In this document: positions 52,961 to 63,489 of the stretch, piece after piece | Layout: every line of letters begins with the position of its first letter | Numbering within the stretch: the first letter of the stretch is position 1 | Assembly (NCBI GenBank): GCA_016801845.1 | Contig: CM028908.1 | Coordinates: forward strand, 20,781,047 to 20,845,046 | Length of the DNA: 64,000 bases | Direction: 5' to 3' | Origin: Polydactylus sextarius | Lineage: Eukaryota; Chordata; Actinopteri; Polynemidae | Made by a program: the position numbers and the translations under genes | Notes under the pieces: generated by a model | What the model saw: only the letters and a program-made list of their open reading frames with translations | Databases searched by the model: none | Told to the model about the DNA's origin: nothing

Positions 52961-53571
52961 GACAAGAGCTCACAGCTCTTGTTTCATCATTATCTCGTAT
53001 AACTCGGAGCTGCACACAGAAGCAGAGAGGAATCTTTTTGATGCCTGTACAGAATGTTTCTTTCTTTCTTTTTTTTTTTTTTTAAATATTTGTTTTCTCT
53101 TTGCTAATATTGTAAAAGAACATACTTGAGATGCTGATATATTGTATATGATGCTTTTTGTAGAAAAAAAACCCAACAACCCCCCCCAGTTAGTCAGCCA
53201 ACTGAGCTCCTCCTTTTGTTTTCTATTAGCATTAAAAAAAAAAAAAAAAAAAAAACATCATCATCTGTCTGTGGCTGCGTCATCTTCACGGAGACAACTA
53301 ACACGGCTTTGTTATGGACTGATTACAATAACACTATGGTATCAGCTGATCCAAATGGCGCCCAGGCTCATATTCATTTCAGTTTCTTTATTGCACAGCA
53401 TTTATGAAACCATACATGTGCAATTCAGAATTTCTCTATAGTTTCTAGTTTCTCTATATATATTTATATTAAAATACAGTTGTACTGAACTGTCTGCATT
53501 CAGGTGAAAACTTATTTCCAAATTACAGGATTACAGTCACTGTAGCCACTTATAAAGCATACTAAAAGTGA

Positions 53572-53973
53572 CAGAGAATGGCTGCATGGGGTTTTGATCC
53601 TTGTTCAGTGATGTGACATATGCACAATAAAATTTTGGTTGGATGTGTAACACCTCAGAAGCTTCCTAAAAACCTCTCTCAGAAAGCTATTTTAGGGGAT
53701 TTTATACATGTGGTTTTGCACCTATTTGGAATTTTTTCGGCACTGGGACACAGACAGAAAGCTATGGCCTTTGACGGTGAGGGTATGGGTTCAGAGTGGA
53801 GGGGCAGTGAAAGACATTTGACGTCACAAACAACCGTTTTTGAAATTGATCCATTTTCCATCCAAGGAGATGTTCAGAATTTCTAGCACTTTTTGCATGT
53901 TCCTGAATGTGGGTGGACGACTGTTCTTCAACAAAGATGAGGTAAAAACGTTTTTTGATTCTGTCACCTTTAA
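53572..53973 (+). mobile_element. short inverted-repeat element, copy 2
   Basis: Starts aaaagtgacagagaatggct and ends gattctgtcacctttaag, matching the 27039-27580 copy in reverse orientation. It lacks an internal block of about 95 bp that both other copies keep (catttcataatgaggttgcc in the 27-kb copy, reverse complement here). No protein-coding capacity. Confidence 0.6.
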
Positions 53974-54169
53974 GTCTTTGATATACACAGGAGACAATAA
54001 TACTCACTGAATAATTGTTTTCTAGTGAGTCTCCGTGTCATGGTCGCATCTCTCCAGGTCACTGGTGTGTGTAAATGACAAGAAGAAGCTCAGACTCGTT
54101 TGGGGAGAAGACACCACCTGTTGGGTTAGACCCCCCGGTCGAATATAAGGGTTTCTTTTTATATATGAT

Positions 54170-54960
54170 GATGAATACTTTATTGATCCCAAAGGAAAAT
54201 TAAGGCATCCAGTAGCACCAAAAACACAGACAGATTATTCTTCTTATTATTATACAGTAAAAAAAACACCAACAGAAGGAGAAAGTGACTTAGTAAAGGT
54301 GAAGATAGAAAATAAAGTATAAACTATAAAAACTATAAAATATAAAGCAGGACAATAATTTATACAAAGTACAAAGTATACAAAGAAAGAAATTATCAAG
54401 TAAAACAGTGCAAAAAGTACAAAAAGGTGTAAGAGTAACCAGAGCAAGGCTGGGGGAGTGGGCAAAAGGTTGTGCAGTGGTGTTAGGTGGATGGTGATGA
54501 AGGCACTGGAGATGTCAAAAAACTAGATTCTCACAGCACCATTCCCGCTGTCCCTGTGAGAGTACCTGTGGTCTTAGAAGACGTAGCAACAGCCGTTCCA
54601 GCATCTTCATCACATGCGAAGTGAGGGTAACCGGTCTGAAGTCATTGGGTTCACTGGGGTGAGTCATCTTGGGAACCGGTATGAGGCGTGACAACTTCCA
54701 CAGAGTAGAAACCCTCCCCAGGTGTAGACTCAGGTTGAAGACATATTAAAGTGGCTCTCCCAGTTCCACAGCACATGCCTTGAGCATTCTTGGACACACT
54801 CTAAGCCGGCTGTCTGGGGCCGGCTGCTTTCCTGGGGCGTAGTCTCCTCAACTCTCTTTTGACCTGATCTGTGGTGATGGTGGGGGTGGGAGGGTCCCTG
54901 CTGTGTCTGATGGTGGTGGTGTAGGTGGAGGGAGGGGTGGCGGGTGCAGTGCTCAGAGCT
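54170..54960 (-). mobile_element. decayed LINE (CR1/Rex1-like) fragment with 3' tail
   Basis: On the minus strand the right part reads, with stops and shifts, as LINE reverse-transcriptase motifs: NAQGMCCGTGRAT-like for 'KACAxELGEPLxH', LRLGR-type text, DFRPVTLTSHVMKMLERL and FFDISSAF. The left end, gatgaatactttattgatcc, is the reverse complement of a LINE 3' terminus (GGGATCAATAAAG...). Orientation and order agree, so it is one 5'-truncated, inactivated copy. The unit-B segment lacks it, so it inserted after duplication or was deleted there. Confidence 0.65.
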
Positions 54961-55194
54961 GGTCAGGCTCAGCTGGTAGGGGAGGTGTTGAGGTATGGTT
55001 GGCAGCAGCAGCAGCAGAGAGTAGGCTGATATACATACATGCCTGTATGTATATCAATTGATAAATTCACCGCCACCCTCCCCCTTTCCCCACAAACCTG
55101 CACGGCGCCACGTGTTTTTTTAGGAGACCTGAAACACAACTCCAATCTTTCCACTGGTGCTAATTCTGCAAATTCTGTGTATCTATTTTATTTT

Positions 55195-55912
55195 TAAGGG
55201 GCTATGTACAATATTAAACGCAAATGTGCCAGATTAAGCCTTAAACTAATTTTCATCTGCAGTCCCTAGTCTACCTCATGTGAGCCATGACAACTCCCTA
55301 ACTCAGCATGTCATTGGCTTCTTCTGTCCTGTACCAGAAGAGTTTTTTTGCTCATAAGTGAAAGTATTTCTGTGGGAGCTAACAGGGTGGCTGAGTGATG
55401 TCTTAGTGTCAGCTGCCCACAGTATTTCCAGAGAAAATAATCAGAACATTTTGATTAAGAATAAAAATATTTAATATACTGGTGTATCTGGAATATGTGT
55501 TACAGTACTTGCTATACATACATGATAAACAAAATGAGGTTGGCATTGACACAGTTACCTGACAGTTGACGTTAGTTGCCAGAAAAAAAGAGTAATACAG
55601 AAAATACAAAACATGAATTTGTAAACCTCAGACTGAACAGCTTGAATAGTTTCAGCAGTGACGCTGGCAAGTTAAAAGTCACACAGAGGCAGTCAGTGAG
55701 AAATGAGTCAATGAGAAAAAGTAGGAAGAAGAGGCCATGTGTTAACAACACTGTGTATTTGTGACAAACTTTGAGTTACAGATAAAAAATTAAAACTGAT
55801 ACAATACTGGTATGGCATGTTGTTGTTACAGGCCGTTGGTGGCCAACTAGCTAACTAGCTTTGAGTTCAGTTGTGAACCACAGTGGTTCACCAATTAGCC
55901 AATATATGCAAA
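55195..55912 (-). pseudogene. EEVS pseudogene A, 3' end
   Basis: Closely matches 61205-61985, which holds the final exon and 3' flank of the intact EEVS copy. The final-exon region (about 55668-55710) has lost roughly 75 bp of coding sequence: gttaaaagtcacacag is kept but the segment encoding TSYETLHRAYEKWRD is gone. The segment is joined at about 55913 directly to an internal piece of exon 2. Confidence 0.75.
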
Positions 55913-56190
55913 CATAGAGCCAAGATCTTGTACAGGACATTGTTGGCTTCAAAGTACTCAGTCAGTTTGGGCCATAGATTCTGTAGACTTCTTGGTCAAC
56001 TACCACAAAGCGTTTGAGTGGCTTACTTGATTTTCTGATGTCTTCCAACTGCTGCAAGTCACTGATGTGACCCAGTAGAAGCGTATCGTTGCACGGGTCC
56101 AGCAAGTTCTGAGTCTCGGTTACTTGGTAGGTAAAGACAACTGGGCTGACCACAGTCCAAGATGTGCCTTCGTCTGTGATGCTTTTGTAG
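55913..56190 (-). pseudogene. EEVS pseudogene A, exon 2 fragment
   Basis: Minus-strand exon 2 from its acceptor (boundary 56190) reads YKSITDEGTSWTVVSPVVFT and continues with DPCNDTLLLGHISDLQQLED. At the YGPK position a single base is missing compared with the other copies (cagtttggg instead of cagctttggg near 55964), so the frame shifts to a stop. The rest of exon 2 and exons 3-4 are deleted. Not functional. Confidence 0.88.
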
Positions 56191-56199
56191 CTGTGACAT

Positions 56200-56200
56200 C

Positions 56201-56244
<44 letters not shown>

Positions 56245-56785
56245 GTATTAGAATCTCTGTTACAATAAAACTGTTACTGTACAATAAAAACATGTGATTT
56301 CAACAGATGTTCTAACATGGTCAAAACTATCCAATCAGGCTCACTGTCTCCTCAGAATCAGTTTTGCACATGGTTTTTGTATTGGAAAGACGCCCTGTCT
56401 CAGTTTCAAGGATCACATTCTGGAGAAAATTAAATGTCAGCAACTCCAAAACTCCAACTTTCAGTTTTTAAAGAACCTTTATAATGGAAAAACATGGATA
56501 AAACATTGGATATTCAGAACATGTAGATAAAAAATGCCCAGTATGGTGTGTCATTACATTAAGATCACTGACACAACAAAGAATGTAGTTTTGTTAAAAC
56601 TATTCCCTCCTCAACACCTAAACTTCTCTGCAGTTAAACTAAGGTATAACCTCAAGGCAGTTGCTCAACACCCTCTTGAAAGGTGTCAGGTTTACTGACA
56701 GCAGTTATATTATCCATTTCTCTCTGTAGCCTGGAGCCTTTGAAGCAGCTATGGGAGAAAAGTACATTCAGTGCAAATTCCAACT
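56200..56785 (-). other. EEVS unit A intron-1 sequence with (CA)n array
   Basis: CA array at 56202-56241, then about 540 bp that match 63487-64000 and 57963-58370 closely, including catggtcaaaactatccaat and aaggtataacctcaaggcag. This is the first intron of the duplicated gene. The plus-strand open frame at 56294-56530 also occurs in unit B and is intronic. Confidence 0.7.
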
Positions 56786-56911
56786 TTAATAAAACAACCG
56801 TGAAACCATTGTGAGTATGTGGCTATTCATAACCAGACAGAAATTAATATTTGTTCCTATACAGTTGCAGTAGTAACATAGTATTAATTAAGGATTTAGC
56901 CACTTAGCATC

Positions 56912-57910
56912 CCCAATGCTGGACTGATAAGGTGGCCGAAATCCACAAGTCTGTTTAGATCTTCCTCCCAAAGGTTTGGGGCCAGCTCCTCCAGCATTGT
57001 CATGATGGCGATACAAGTAACTTGTGTCACAGCCTGAGAGCAATTGTGCCCGGATACGCTGTTGTCAACCTGGAATTTAGTGTCCAGCAGCATCTGGCCG
57101 TGATGTTCAAGTAGCTCAAAAAGGCCTATGTGCTTCATCAAGGCCATCTGCAAAGAAATGCATAGAAAACTTTGGTGAGCAGCTGTACCATACGGCGTCA
57201 TGGTGACAGCAAAGATTGATACTGATATCATCACCAGCTTTAAGTCAAATATTCTACATCTAGAGATCTACAGTACTTTCAACATTTCTGCCAGACCATT
57301 AGAGATGTGCTGTTGAGGGACAGTTTGTATGAAGGACAGGTCAAGGAAGGTGGCGACGGGTGGGATATAGGCCCCCAGCTTGTTTTTGCAGTTTGCAAAG
57401 TTCACTCCCGTCTTTGCTCCCACACTGGCATCAATGTAGGACAGCAAGGTGGTCAGGACCCTGATGTATAGAGTGCGTCTTCTGTAGAGTGAAGCAGACA
57501 GGCCCACTAAGTCCAGGCACACACCTCCACCAATGGCAATGATGGGCTCTGTGCGACGGTCGAGGGAGAAATTGCTGACCTCTTCTAAGATCTGCAGGGC
57601 CATCTCCATTGACTTGTTCTCTTCAGTGGTAGGTAGAGCCAAGATCTTGTACAGGACATTGTTGGCGTCGAAGTACTCAGTCAGCTTTGGGCCATAGATT
57701 CTGTAGACTTCTTGGTCAACTACCACAAAGCGTTTGAGTGGCTTGCTTGATTTTCTGATGTCTTCCAACTGCTGCAAGTCGCTGATGTGACCCAGTAGAA
57801 GCGTATCGTTGCACGGGTCCAGCAAGTTCTGAGTCTCAGTAACTTTATTGGTAAAGAGAACTGGGCTGACCACAGTCCAAGATGTGCCTTCGTTTGTGAT
57901 GCTTTCATAG
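56912..57910 (-). pseudogene. EEVS pseudogene C (two exons, broken donor)
   Basis: Exon 2 (57277-57910, 634 nt) and exon 3 (56912-57151, 240 nt) are both fully open and nearly identical to the intact copy, including IIAIGGGVCLDLVG and ASVGAKTGVN. The donor after exon 3 is ctaagt instead of gtaagt, and no sequence for the last two exons follows; unit A begins instead. The metal-binding His of HGEAV is therefore missing. Substitutions include RVPTT to RVLTT, RRTPYI to RRTLYI, RRHI to QQHI, TRIA to TCIA and ALEM to ALGM. It may still be transcribed but cannot give a complete cyclase. Confidence 0.88.
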
Positions 57911-57924
57911 CTGTAACATCAAAA

Positions 57925-57962
57925 CACACACACGCACACACACACACACACATACACACACA
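57925..57962. repeat. (CA)n microsatellite in EEVS unit C intron 1
   Basis: CA array with two interruptions, at the same place relative to exon 2 as the arrays in units A (56202-56241) and B (63443-63486), so it predates the duplications. Confidence 0.9.
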
Positions 57963-58370
57963 ATGTATTAGAATCTGTGTTACTGTAGCTGTAGCAGGGC
58001 CATCTCCATTGAATCTCTGAAAAAATTAAATGTCAGCAACTCCAAAACTCCAACTTCCTGTTTTTGCCAAGAGCCTTCATGAGGGAATAAACATGGAAAA
58101 AACATTGGATATGCAGAACATGTAGATAAACAATGCCCAGTATGGTGTGTCTCAACATTAAGGTCACTGACACAACAAAAACTAGTTTTGTCAAAACTAT
58201 TCCCTCCTTAACACCTAAACTTCTCTGCAGTTAAACTAAGGTATAACCTCAAGGCAGTTGCTCAACACCCTCTGAAAGGTGTTAGGTTTACTGACAGCAG
58301 TTATATTATCCATTTCTCTCTGTAGCCTGGAGCCTTTGAAGCAGCTATGGGAGAAAAGTACAACCGTGGA
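57963..58370 (-). other. EEVS unit C intron-1 sequence
   Basis: Third copy of the intron-1 block, with its left part deleted. It contains a stray 19-bp piece of exon 2 (gcagggccatctccattga at about 57992-58010), which shows local rearrangement. Homology ends near gggagaaaagtac at 58360. Confidence 0.65.
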
Positions 58371-60254
58371 ACCAGTTACAATTGAAATCACTAGAAAACT
58401 CTGATTTTACTCTTTGTCAATGGTAGTATCTATCTCCTCTATTACATATAAATTATAACTGACCAGGAATCCAGAGATCCATCAGTTTTTGAACTTTATC
58501 ATCTGTTGTTTAGTCACAAGATAAGTACAGTAGCGCTGCAAGTAAAGTAGTAGATTGATAGTAGATCCATTAACTCTAATATGTCCTCAGAATCCTGTCA
58601 AGAAGAGGTACAGTCTAATTCATTGAGTTCACTGGGGTGAGTCATCTTGGGAACCGGTATGAGCCACAGCGTCTTCCAGTGTAGGAACCCTCCCCAGGCG
58701 CAGACTCAGGTTGAGGACATGTTGAAGTGGCTCTCCCAGTTCCATGGCACAGGCCTTGAGCATTCTTGGATACACTCTGTCTAGGCTGGCTGCTTTCCTG
58801 GGCATATGCTGCATTCCCATTGTAATCGGGAGTCAGAATTTCTGAGTTCAGAGGCGGAAATTTCAACTGCAATGCCCCCCAAAGTCGGATTTCCAACTCG
58901 GAAAGTCAGAGAATCCTCAGCCCCCCCGACTCCGAGTTGAATCAAAGACGGCTGCCCCGAATGTAAACAGTAGCAGAAGCCCCTGTAATATTCCGTTTAT
59001 TAGCACTTCTGACTTGTTTCTGTCACTTTAAATCACTCGAGATTTTTTGGGTGGCGGCATGTCACCCTTTCCACAATGCCGCCCTGGGCAACGGCTCACA
59101 TCTCTCTTATCAAAAAACCGCTCCTGCTTAAAAGGCAAAGAGGACCCAGAGCACCTTGTGTACACACTGTGCAGTTTAGGCGAACTGTACTTAGATCACC
59201 CCCCGTGGTGGTCTGAGTTCATTTGCTTTAAAGTTGCCTGAGTGCTCTTACAGTGTTTACATATTGGCCAAAAATGCTCAGTTATCGATCTGAGTTTACT
59301 TTAAAGGCTGAAAGGGACCAAGTGTTAAAACACCCTAAGACAACCTGGCTTTTTCAGACTTTTTTCTAGGGAAAAAAACATTGTATATTCATGTCAATAC
59401 AGTAATATGCTACCAATGTATCATCATATCAGTGAAAAAATCACACACACTGTATTTGTTTTCCACTAAAGCATCTGATCTTGCAGTGATTCCAGCATTG
59501 TATTTTTTTAAGGTCATGTTGAGACAGTTAGCTCTGGTTAAAGGTTAGTAGAAGGTTACAAGACTGTAGCATTCTGTCTAAAGAAAAACATTATAATATC
59601 AGACAGATTGGAGATAAATGTTGTTAATTAAACAGGCTGAAAGCAGCTGCAGCAGCTGCCATTTGTGTATTCCAATGAATTGTGTTTCTTAAATGTATTA
59701 TTCCTGTGGTGTGTCTGACAACTTTAGCCTTATTCTTTCAGCTGCAACCCCACTAGTGTCAAATACATTTGAGAGCACAGAAGGAAATGGGAAAATGATT
59801 AACAAGGCCACTGCTACTGTCTGCCATCTTTTTATTTTATTTTATTTTTACATGAAGTTCAGATTGAGTTTTAGTGCAGTGACAAATCCTAATGAAAAAA
59901 AGAAGCAATTTTTACTGAATAAACACCAGAGACGTGATAAAAAGTGAAGAGGAAACTCTCTGCAGCTAAAATAAACCAACACACAGCAGATTGTGTTTAA
60001 ATAAGAATCACAGCTGGAGGCTGAAGACAGTTTTGTATGTGATTTTCACTATTAAAAACAAAGACGTATATGCTAATGCCAGTGTTGTACAACTTTGTTT
60101 CAGGGTAAAGAATAGGAAACAAGAACAAAAAAGTGTTTGAAGTTCATGTGTGGAAATGACAGTAGATCCATTGATCCAGTTCTCCATTAATACATTCAAT
60201 GAACAATAAACAATATTTTTTTATGGTAATATGCTGCAGATTTATCTTCAATTT
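58371..60254. other. spacer between EEVS units C and B
   Basis: Contains a LINE fragment at 58620-58810. A stretch at 58815-58930 is rich in short inverted words (gtcggatttccaactcggaa, cgactccgagttg), which resembles a palindromic dispersed repeat. Otherwise AT-rich. No gene recognised. Confidence 0.5.
58620..58810 (-). mobile_element. LINE reverse-transcriptase fragment
   Basis: The minus-strand frame reads RKAASLDRVYPRMLKACAME, then LGEPLQHVLNLSLRLGRVPT and GSQDDSPQ. This matches the same RT segment as in the 54170-54960 element but is better preserved. Both share the end gttcactggggtgagtcatc. Confidence 0.75.
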
Positions 60255-60681
60255 ATTACAGTCAGCCAACTAAGTTCCTCCTTTTGTTTTCTATTGGCAT
60301 TAAAAAAAAAAAAAACATCATCTGTTGTCCCCAGCTGCGTCATCTTTACGGAGACAACTGACACAGCTTTGTTATGGACTGATTACAATAACACTATGGT
60401 ATCAGCTGATTCAAGTGGCGCCCAGGCTCATATTCATTTCTTTATTGCACAGCATTTATGCAACCATACAATTGTCTGTGCAATTCAGAATTATTTGACA
60501 AATAGATGCAACCTGATGATTTCACAGATTTTAGCAAGACAGTTTCTATGTATACTTGTATTGTATCTATGTCTATATCTATATATTGCATATATATTGT
60601 ACTGAACTGTCCACACACAGGTAAAAACTTATTTCCAAAAAACTACAGGATTACAGTCACTGTAGCCACATTAAACAGCAT

Positions 60682-61068
60682 ATTAAAAGTGAGAATGGCT
60701 GAACTGGGTTTTGATCCTTGTTCAGTAATAAGACATACACAATAAAATTTTGGTTGGATGTGTAACGCCTCAGAAGCTTCCTAAAAACCTCTCTCTGAAA
60801 GCTATTTTAGGGGATTTTAAACACGTGGTTTTGCACCTATTTGGATTTTTTTCAGGCTTAACTGGCAACCTCATTATGAAATGCAAGCACTTGACACTGA
60901 TTGGCTGCCTTCACTGCCTCTCAAATGAATGTAACTTTGCCGGCTTTGGAACACAGACAGAAAGCTATGGCCTTTGAAGGTGAGGGTATGGAATCAGGGT
61001 GGAGGGGCAGTGAGAGACATTTGATGTCACAAACAACTGTTTTTGAAATTGATCCATTTTCTAGCATT
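60682..61068 (+). mobile_element. short inverted-repeat element, copy 3 (truncated)
   Basis: Same element as at 53572-53973, in the same flanking context. It retains the internal block lost from copy 2 (aactggcaacctcattatga) but has lost its 3' terminal repeat after ccattttctagcatt. The first terminal repeat is reduced to aaaagtgagaatggct. Confidence 0.55.
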
Positions 61069-61144
61069 TATTTTCAAGAAAAGAAAACATGAAGCTATAC
61101 AGATGTGGTTCCTTGATTTGATCATGTATGGTGTTTTATGTTAT

Positions 61145-61188
61145 AGCTTTAAGGGTAACCTTAAAGCTTTAAGGGTAACCTTAAAGCT
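61145..61188. repeat. tandem palindromic 20-bp repeat
   Basis: Two copies of AGCTTTAAGGGTAACCTTAA followed by AGCT. Each unit is close to its own reverse complement, so the block can form two small hairpins or one larger one. It lies at the junction where unit B lacks the LINE present in unit A. Confidence 0.8.
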
Positions 61189-61675
61189 ATCTGTTTAATT
61201 TTTAAGGGGCTGTGTACAATATTAAATGCAAATGTGCCAGATTTAGCCTTTAGCTAATTTTCATCTGCAGTCCCTAGTCTACCTCATGTGAGCCATAACA
61301 ACTCCATAACTCAGCATGTCATTGGCTTCTTCTGTCCTGTACCAGAAGAGTTTTTTTGCTCATAAGTGAAAGTATTTCTGTGGGAGCTGACAGGATGGCT
61401 GAGTGATGTCTTAACGTCAGCTGCCCACAGTATTTCCAGAAAAAATAATCAGAACATTTTGATTTAGAATAAACATATTTAATATACTGGTGTATCTTGT
61501 ATATGTGTTACAGTACTTGCTATACATACATGATAAACAAAATTAGGTTGGCATTGACACAGTTACCTGACAGAACTTAGTTGCCAGAAAAAAGAGTAAT
61601 ATAGAAAATACAAAACAAAAATTTATACATCTCAGACTGAACAGCTTGAATAGTTTCAGCAGTGATGCTGGCAGG

Positions 61676-63429
61676 TTAAAAGTCACACAGGCAATCAGTG
61701 GAGACACTCAGCTCATCACGCCATTTTTCATAAGCTCTGTGCAGGGTCTCATAAGATGTGTCATTAAAGATTTCTGCAATGAGAAAAAGCAGGAAGAAGA
61801 GACCATGTGTTAACAAACACTGTGTATTTGTCACATAAACTCTGAGTTACAGTTAAAAAATCAAAACTGATACAATACTGGTGTGGCATGTCATTGCTAC
61901 TTTGGTGGTAATGTTAGCAACTAGCTAACTAACTTTGAGTTTATTTGTGAACAACAGTGGTTCACCAATTAGCCAATATATGCAAACAAACAATAAATAA
62001 CCTGCGCCTTTATTCCTATTTAGTAAGGACAGTCTCTGTTCAGGCTCACCTGCTTGTCCCAGACCAACAGGTAGAGGCATTCTGTACAGGCCACCAGAGT
62101 GTTTTAGCCTGTCCTGCAGAGACATCTGTATGAGCTCCAGCGTGCATGCCTCATGCCAGACAGGCAGCTCCAGGCTCACCATGCACCTGATGATCCTCTG
62201 TTTCTCTTCTTCTGTCAACAGCCCTCTCTCTTGAGACACGTAAACCATGTAGGACATGTCAATGTTCACTGCCTCACCATGCAGCAGAGCGGGGAGGACT
62301 TTCTGTTTGGAAAATAAAAGCGTTGTGAGTATGTGGCTATTCATAACCAGAAAGAAATTAATATTTGTTCCTATACAGTTGCTGTAATAACATAGTATCA
62401 GTTAAAGATTTAGCCACTTACCATCTCCAATGCTGGACTGATAAGGTGGCCGAAATCCACAAGTCTGTTTAGATCTTCCTCCCAAAGGTTTGGGGCCAGC
62501 TCCTCGAGCATGGTCATGATGGCGATACGAGTAGCTTGTGTCACAGCCTGAGAGCAATTGTGCCCGGATACGCTGTTGTCAACCTGGAATTTAGTGTCCA
62601 GCAGCATCTGGCCGTGATGTTCAAGTAGCTCAAAAAGGCCTATGTGCTTCATCAAGGCCATCTGCAAAGAAATGCATAGAAAACTTTGGTGAGCAGCTGT
62701 ACCATACGGCGTCATGGTGACAGCAAAGATTGGGCTGATATTGATATCATCACCAGCTTTAAGTCAAATATTCTACATCAAGAGATCTACAGTACCTTCA
62801 ACATTTCTGCCAGACCATTAGAGATGTGCCGTCGAGGGACAGTTTGTATGAAGGACAGGTCAAGGAAGGTGGCGACGGGTGGGATATAGGCCCCCAGCTT
62901 GTTCTTGCAGTTTGCAAAGTTCACTCCCGTCTTTGCTCCCACACTGGCATCAATGTAGGACAGCAGGGTGGTCGGGACCCTGATGTAAGGAGTGCGTCTT
63001 CTGTAGAGTGAAGCAGACAGGCCCACTAAGTCCAGGCACACACCTCCACCAATGGCAATGATGGGCTCTGTGCGACGGTCGAGGGAGAAGTTGTTGACCT
63101 CTTCTAAGATCTGCAGGGCCATCTCCATTGACTTGTTCTCTTCAGTGGTAGGTAGAGCCAAGATCTTGTACAGGACATTGTTGGCTTCGAAGTACTCAGT
63201 CAGCTTTGGGCCATAGATTCTGTAGACTTCTTGGTCAACTACCACAAAGCGTTTGAGTGGCTTGCTTGATTTTCTGATGTCTTCCAACTGCTGCAAGTCG
63301 CTGATGTGACCCAGTAGAAGCGTATCGTTGCACGGGTCCAGCAAGTTCTGAGTCTCAGTTACTTTGTAGGTAAAGACAACTGGGCTGACCACAGTCCAAG
63401 ATGTGCCTTCGTCTGTGATGCTTTCGTAG
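61676..63429 (-). CDS. eevs: 2-epi-5-epi-valiolone synthase (EEVS), exons 2-5
   Basis: Sugar-phosphate cyclase that converts sedoheptulose 7-phosphate to 2-epi-5-epi-valiolone, the precursor of the sunscreen gadusol in fish; NAD and a divalent metal are cofactors. Minus-strand exons: 62796-63429, 62422-62661, 62050-62302 and 61676-61773, all with GT/AG sites and matching phases. Together they give 407 residues to the TAA. Seen in order: NAD motif IIAIGGGVCLDLVG, RVPTTLLSYIDASVGAKTGVN (active site), GLAEMLK (metal Glu), DFGHLISPALEM (metal His) and LLHGEAVNIDM (metal His). The C-terminus is DCLCDF. Exon 2 starts mid-protein (YESITDEGTSWT), so roughly 50 N-terminal residues lie in a first exon beyond 64000. 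A possible poly(A) signal ATTAAA is at 61483-61478. Only this copy looks functional. Confidence 0.92.
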
Positions 63430-63439
63430 CTGTGACATC

Positions 63440-63442
<3 letters not shown>

Positions 63443-63486
<44 letters not shown>
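63443..63486. repeat. (CA)n microsatellite in EEVS unit B intron 1
   Basis: CA array of about 44 bp, starting about 14 bp upstream (gene direction) of the exon 2 boundary, which places it in the polypyrimidine/branch region of intron 1. Confidence 0.95.

Positions 63487-63489
<3 letters not shown>

Larger units (their letters stand above)
53190..56785. repeat. segmental duplication unit A (left)
   Basis: The order of blocks matches unit B (60255-64000). It starts with gtcagccaactgagctcctc and an A run, then ggagacaactaacacggctt and gactgattacaataacacta, the short inverted-repeat element, and the EEVS 3' flank (from about 55195). An EEVS exon fragment, a CA array and intron 1 follow. Differences include a LINE insertion (54170-54960) and large deletions within the gene. 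The collinearity shows duplication of a block carrying EEVS together with its flank. Confidence 0.75.

Noticed and set aside
56294..56530. 78-codon plus-strand frame repeated at 63539-63775
   Set aside because: Duplicated because the EEVS intron 1 is duplicated; opposite strand to the gene and without coding logic.
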